Notes under the pieces: generated by a model
What the model was told of the DNA's origin: nothing
The model's database searches: none
The model's input: the letters and a program-made list of their open reading frames with translations, nothing else
Source of the DNA: Phenylobacterium sp.
GTDB lineage: Bacteria > Pseudomonadota > Alphaproteobacteria > Caulobacterales > Caulobacteraceae
Reading direction: 5' to 3'
NCBI RefSeq assembly: GCF_004299445.1
Contig: NZ_SCTC01000077.1
Location: 22,799 to 86,798 of the forward strand
DNA length: 64,000 nt
In this document: in pieces, positions 62,048 through 64,000 of the stretch
How positions within the stretch are numbered: the stretch's first letter is position 1
Layout of the letters: every line of letters begins with the position of its first letter
Made by a program: the position numbers and the translations under genes

Positions 62048-63739
62048 GTGAACAAAGCCATCCTGGCCACAGCCGGACTGTGGCTCGCCCTGGCGCTCGC
62101 CGCCCCGGCTGGCGCCGAGCCGGCGACCCTCTGGCGTGGGGGCCCCATCATAACGATGGCCGGCGATGTTCCGCAGACCGTCGAGGCCGTCGTGGCGCGC
62201 GACGGCAAGATCCTGTTCGCCGGAGATCTCGCGGCGGCGCGAAAGGCGGCGGGCGCCGGCGTGGTGGAACACGACCTGGCCGGAAAGACCTTGCTGCCCG
62301 CCTTCGTCGACGCCCACTCCCATTTCGCGTCGGCTGTGCAGGAGGCGGGACGGCTCAATCTCGCCGGACCCGAGGCCGGGCCCATCACCGACAACGCATC
62401 CCTCATCGCGGCGGTGCGGCGCTTCGCGGCCAACATCCCCAAGGGACAGTGGGTCGTCGCCACCCGCTACGACCAGGAGGCGCTGGCCGAGAAGCGCTAC
62501 ATCACCCGCGCCGAACTGGACGCCGCCCTGCCCGACCACAAGGTGGCGCTGCTCCACGTCTCGGGTCACGGCATGGTGGTCAACAGCCGCGCCCTCGCCG
62601 CCGCGGGCCTTGTCGACGGCCAGCCCGCGCCCGAGGGCGGCGTGGTGACGGCGGACGCCCAGGGCCGGCTCACGGGCGGGCTGTTCGAAACCGCTATGGG
62701 TCCGGTCAACGCGGTGCTCCCGCAGAAGACCGCCGCCGACAAGCTCGCCGCCCTAGACGACGCACAGGATCTCTACCTTCGCGAGGGCTTCACGTTCGCC
62801 CAGGACGCGGCCACCCAGCCCGCCGACCTCGCCTTCCTCACTTCGGAGGCCGCGCGGGGAAAGCTGAAGCTGGACCTCGCCGTTCTGCCGCTGTCGCTCG
62901 CCGGGCTCGACGACCTGTACGCGAACCCCGCCCTCCGACCCCACGTCTGGCTGGGCCGCGTGAAGCTCCAGGGGGTCAAGTTCATCCTGGATGGGTCGCC
63001 CCAGGCGCGCACCGCCTTCTTCACCCGCGACTACGCCCGGGGCTCGCCCGACGGCAGCCATCCCTGGCGCGGCAGGCCGCTGGCGGGCGACGCCCAGGTC
63101 CAGGCCATGATGAAGGAAGCCCATGCGCGCGGCTGGCAGATCTTCGTGCACGCCAACGGCGACGCGGCCATCGACATGGCCATCCACGCCTTCGACGCGC
63201 TGGGGATCAAGGCGGCCGACGACCGCCGCCCGATCGTCATCCACTCCCAGTTCGTGCGGCCGGATCAGCTCAAGGACTACGCGCGCATCGGCGTGGGACC
63301 CGCGCTCTTCTCCAACCACACGTTCTATTGGGCCGATGTCCACCGCAGCAATTTCGGCCCCGAGGTCACCGACTTCATCAGTCCCTTCGCCGCGGCCCGC
63401 GCCGCCGGCCTCACGCCCTCCAACCACTCGGACTATCCGGTGACGTCGCTCGACACCCGGTTTCAGCTCTGGACCGCCATGGCGCGCACGTCGCGCACCG
63501 GCGTGGTCAGCGGCCCCGGCCAGCGCGAGAGCGCCTACCGCGCCCTTCAGGCCCTCACCACCGGCCCGGCGTGGCAGACGTTCGAGGAGACCCGCCGCGG
63601 CCGCATCGCCCCCGGCCTGCTCGCCGACTTCGTGATCCTGGACGCCGACCCGCTCACCACCCCCGTCGGGTCCATCCGCGCCATCACGGTCACCGAAACC
63701 ATCAAGGAAGGCCAGACCGTGTGGCGCCGGGCGAAGTAG
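62048..63739 (+). CDS. Exported amidohydrolase (YtcJ-like)
   Basis: 563 aa. A signal peptide (LATAGLWLALALAAPAGAEP) precedes an amidohydrolase_3 domain: metal site FVDAHSHFASA (HxH), further His in FVHANGDAAIDMA, IVIHSQFVRPDQ and the final Asp in PSNHSDYPVTSLD. The C-terminus has the composite beta-sandwich (LLADFVILDADPLTTP). Substrate unknown, likely an N-substituted amide in the periplasm. GTG start with GGGGGGAG upstream. Confidence 0.9.
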   Translation: MNKAILATAGLWLALALAAPAGAEPATLWRGGPIITMAGDVPQTVEAVVARDGKILFAGDLAAARKAAGAGVVEHDLAGKTLLPAFVDAHSHFASAVQEAGRLNLAGPEAGPITDNASLIAAVRRFAANIPKGQWVVATRYDQEALAEKRYITRAELDAALPDHKVALLHVSGHGMVVNSRALAAAGLVDGQPAPEGGVVTADAQGRLTGGLFETAMGPVNAVLPQKTAADKLAALDDAQDLYLREGFTFAQDAATQPADLAFLTSEAARGKLKLDLAVLPLSLAGLDDLYANPALRPHVWLGRVKLQGVKFILDGSPQARTAFFTRDYARGSPDGSHPWRGRPLAGDAQVQAMMKEAHARGWQIFVHANGDAAIDMAIHAFDALGIKAADDRRPIVIHSQFVRPDQLKDYARIGVGPALFSNHTFYWADVHRSNFGPEVTDFISPFAAARAAGLTPSNHSDYPVTSLDTRFQLWTAMARTSRTGVVSGPGQRESAYRALQALTTGPAWQTFEETRRGRIAPGLLADFVILDADPLTTPVGSIRAITVTETIKEGQTVWRRAK

Positions 63740-63807
63740 CCCGCCCTGGTCTGCACGGGGGATCCGCTTTGCCCGCGTGCGCAAACCCCAGCAAACCCCT
63801 CCCTGAA

Positions 63808-63838
63808 CGTCATGGCCGGGCCCGTCCCGGCCATGACG
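63808..63838. repeat. Short palindromic repeat (REP-like)
   Basis: CGTCATGGCCGGG / CCCGGCCATGACG, perfect 13-base arms around a five-base loop. The sequence type (GTCATGGCCGGG...CCCGGCCATGAC) is recalled as a common alphaproteobacterial intergenic repeat. It could also act as a terminator for the amidohydrolase, but no T-run follows. Confidence 0.7.
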
Positions 63839-63911
63839 ATCTGGGAAAGTTTGGAAGCGAGGCGCGCTTCTACGACCGAATCTGTCGTACCCCCATGTTC
63901 CACTCGCGATC

Positions 63912-64000
63912 ATGTCCGAGCCCACGCCCGACATCTTCGAAGAGGACCAGCTGCTGGCCCAGACGGCCCGCATGGACTTCGCCTTCGCCCGCCACGTGCA
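63912..64000 (+). CDS. Hypothetical protein, 3' partial
   Basis: The frame runs from ATG 63912 to the window edge; 29 codons are visible, starting MSEPTPDIFEEDQLLAQTAR. Acidic N-terminus, no recognised family. Real coding is supported by third-position G/C bias and absence of competing genes. Confidence 0.55.
   Translation, partial: MSEPTPDIFEEDQLLAQTARMDFAFARHV

Overview
The window is GC-rich, densely coded DNA with alternative GTG/TTG starts and short ATGA/GTGA overlaps. It looks chromosomal and alphaproteobacterial, most likely Caulobacterales (Caulobacter/Phenylobacterium type). The reasons are a TipN-like polar coiled-coil protein, a PEP-CTERM protein with the alphaproteobacterial PEPxxWA form, a Coq4-type ubiquinone protein, DUF4169/DUF2171/ribbon-helix-helix small proteins and palindromic intergenic repeats of alphaproteobacterial type. 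This is inferred from protein character; no rRNA or tRNA gene was seen.

Region 1 (about 1-19.3 kb) is an extracellular polysaccharide locus. It holds an O-acetylation pair (MBOAT plus SGNH-like), a VOC enzyme, a pyruvyl transferase, a Wzy/O-antigen-ligase-like membrane protein, a GT4 glycosyltransferase, a sugar epimerase, a compact GDP-heptose pathway (HddC-GmhB fusion, HddA, GmhA), a GT2 glycosyltransferase, a Wzz/Wzc-type export pair, a PEP-CTERM protein, an AAA ATPase, an EpsD-like PPIase lipoprotein and rfbB-rfbA. No exosortase, flippase, Wza or priming transferase lies in the window, so the locus probably continues upstream or is split.

Region 2 (19.4-31.8 kb) holds DUF4112, the TipN-like protein, a secreted beta-helix/RTX protein, an alkylation-repair operon (Ada-AlkA fusion plus Ogt), an MFS transporter and sulfate activation (cysD, cysNC).

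Region 3 (31.8-43.1 kb) is metabolic and accessory: VOC, MDR dehydrogenase, two metallo-beta-lactamase-fold hydrolases around an MFS transporter, a class III aminotransferase, an amidase, DUF423, a Bcr/CflA exporter, an epoxide-hydrolase-like enzyme, proline iminopeptidase and an NTF2-like protein.

Region 4 (43.1-55.2 kb) has the elongasome operon mreB-mreC-mreD-mrdA-rodA, molybdate genes (modA-modB, divergent modE, a candidate ModE operator, no modC), a DMT transporter, leuA preceded by a leucine-rich leader peptide, and a ParDE-type toxin-antitoxin pair.

Region 5 (55.2-64 kb) has a TVP38-family membrane protein, two tandem RTX paralogues sharing unusual N- and C-terminal domains, an aminotransferase, small DUF proteins, coq4, a ribbon-helix-helix protein, an exported amidohydrolase and the start of one more gene. 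Four palindromic repeat elements sit in the gaps. The most notable items are the leuA leader/attenuator, the HddC-GmhB fusion, the PEP-CTERM-linked polysaccharide locus with a degenerate tyrosine-kinase-like partner, and the tandem RTX family.
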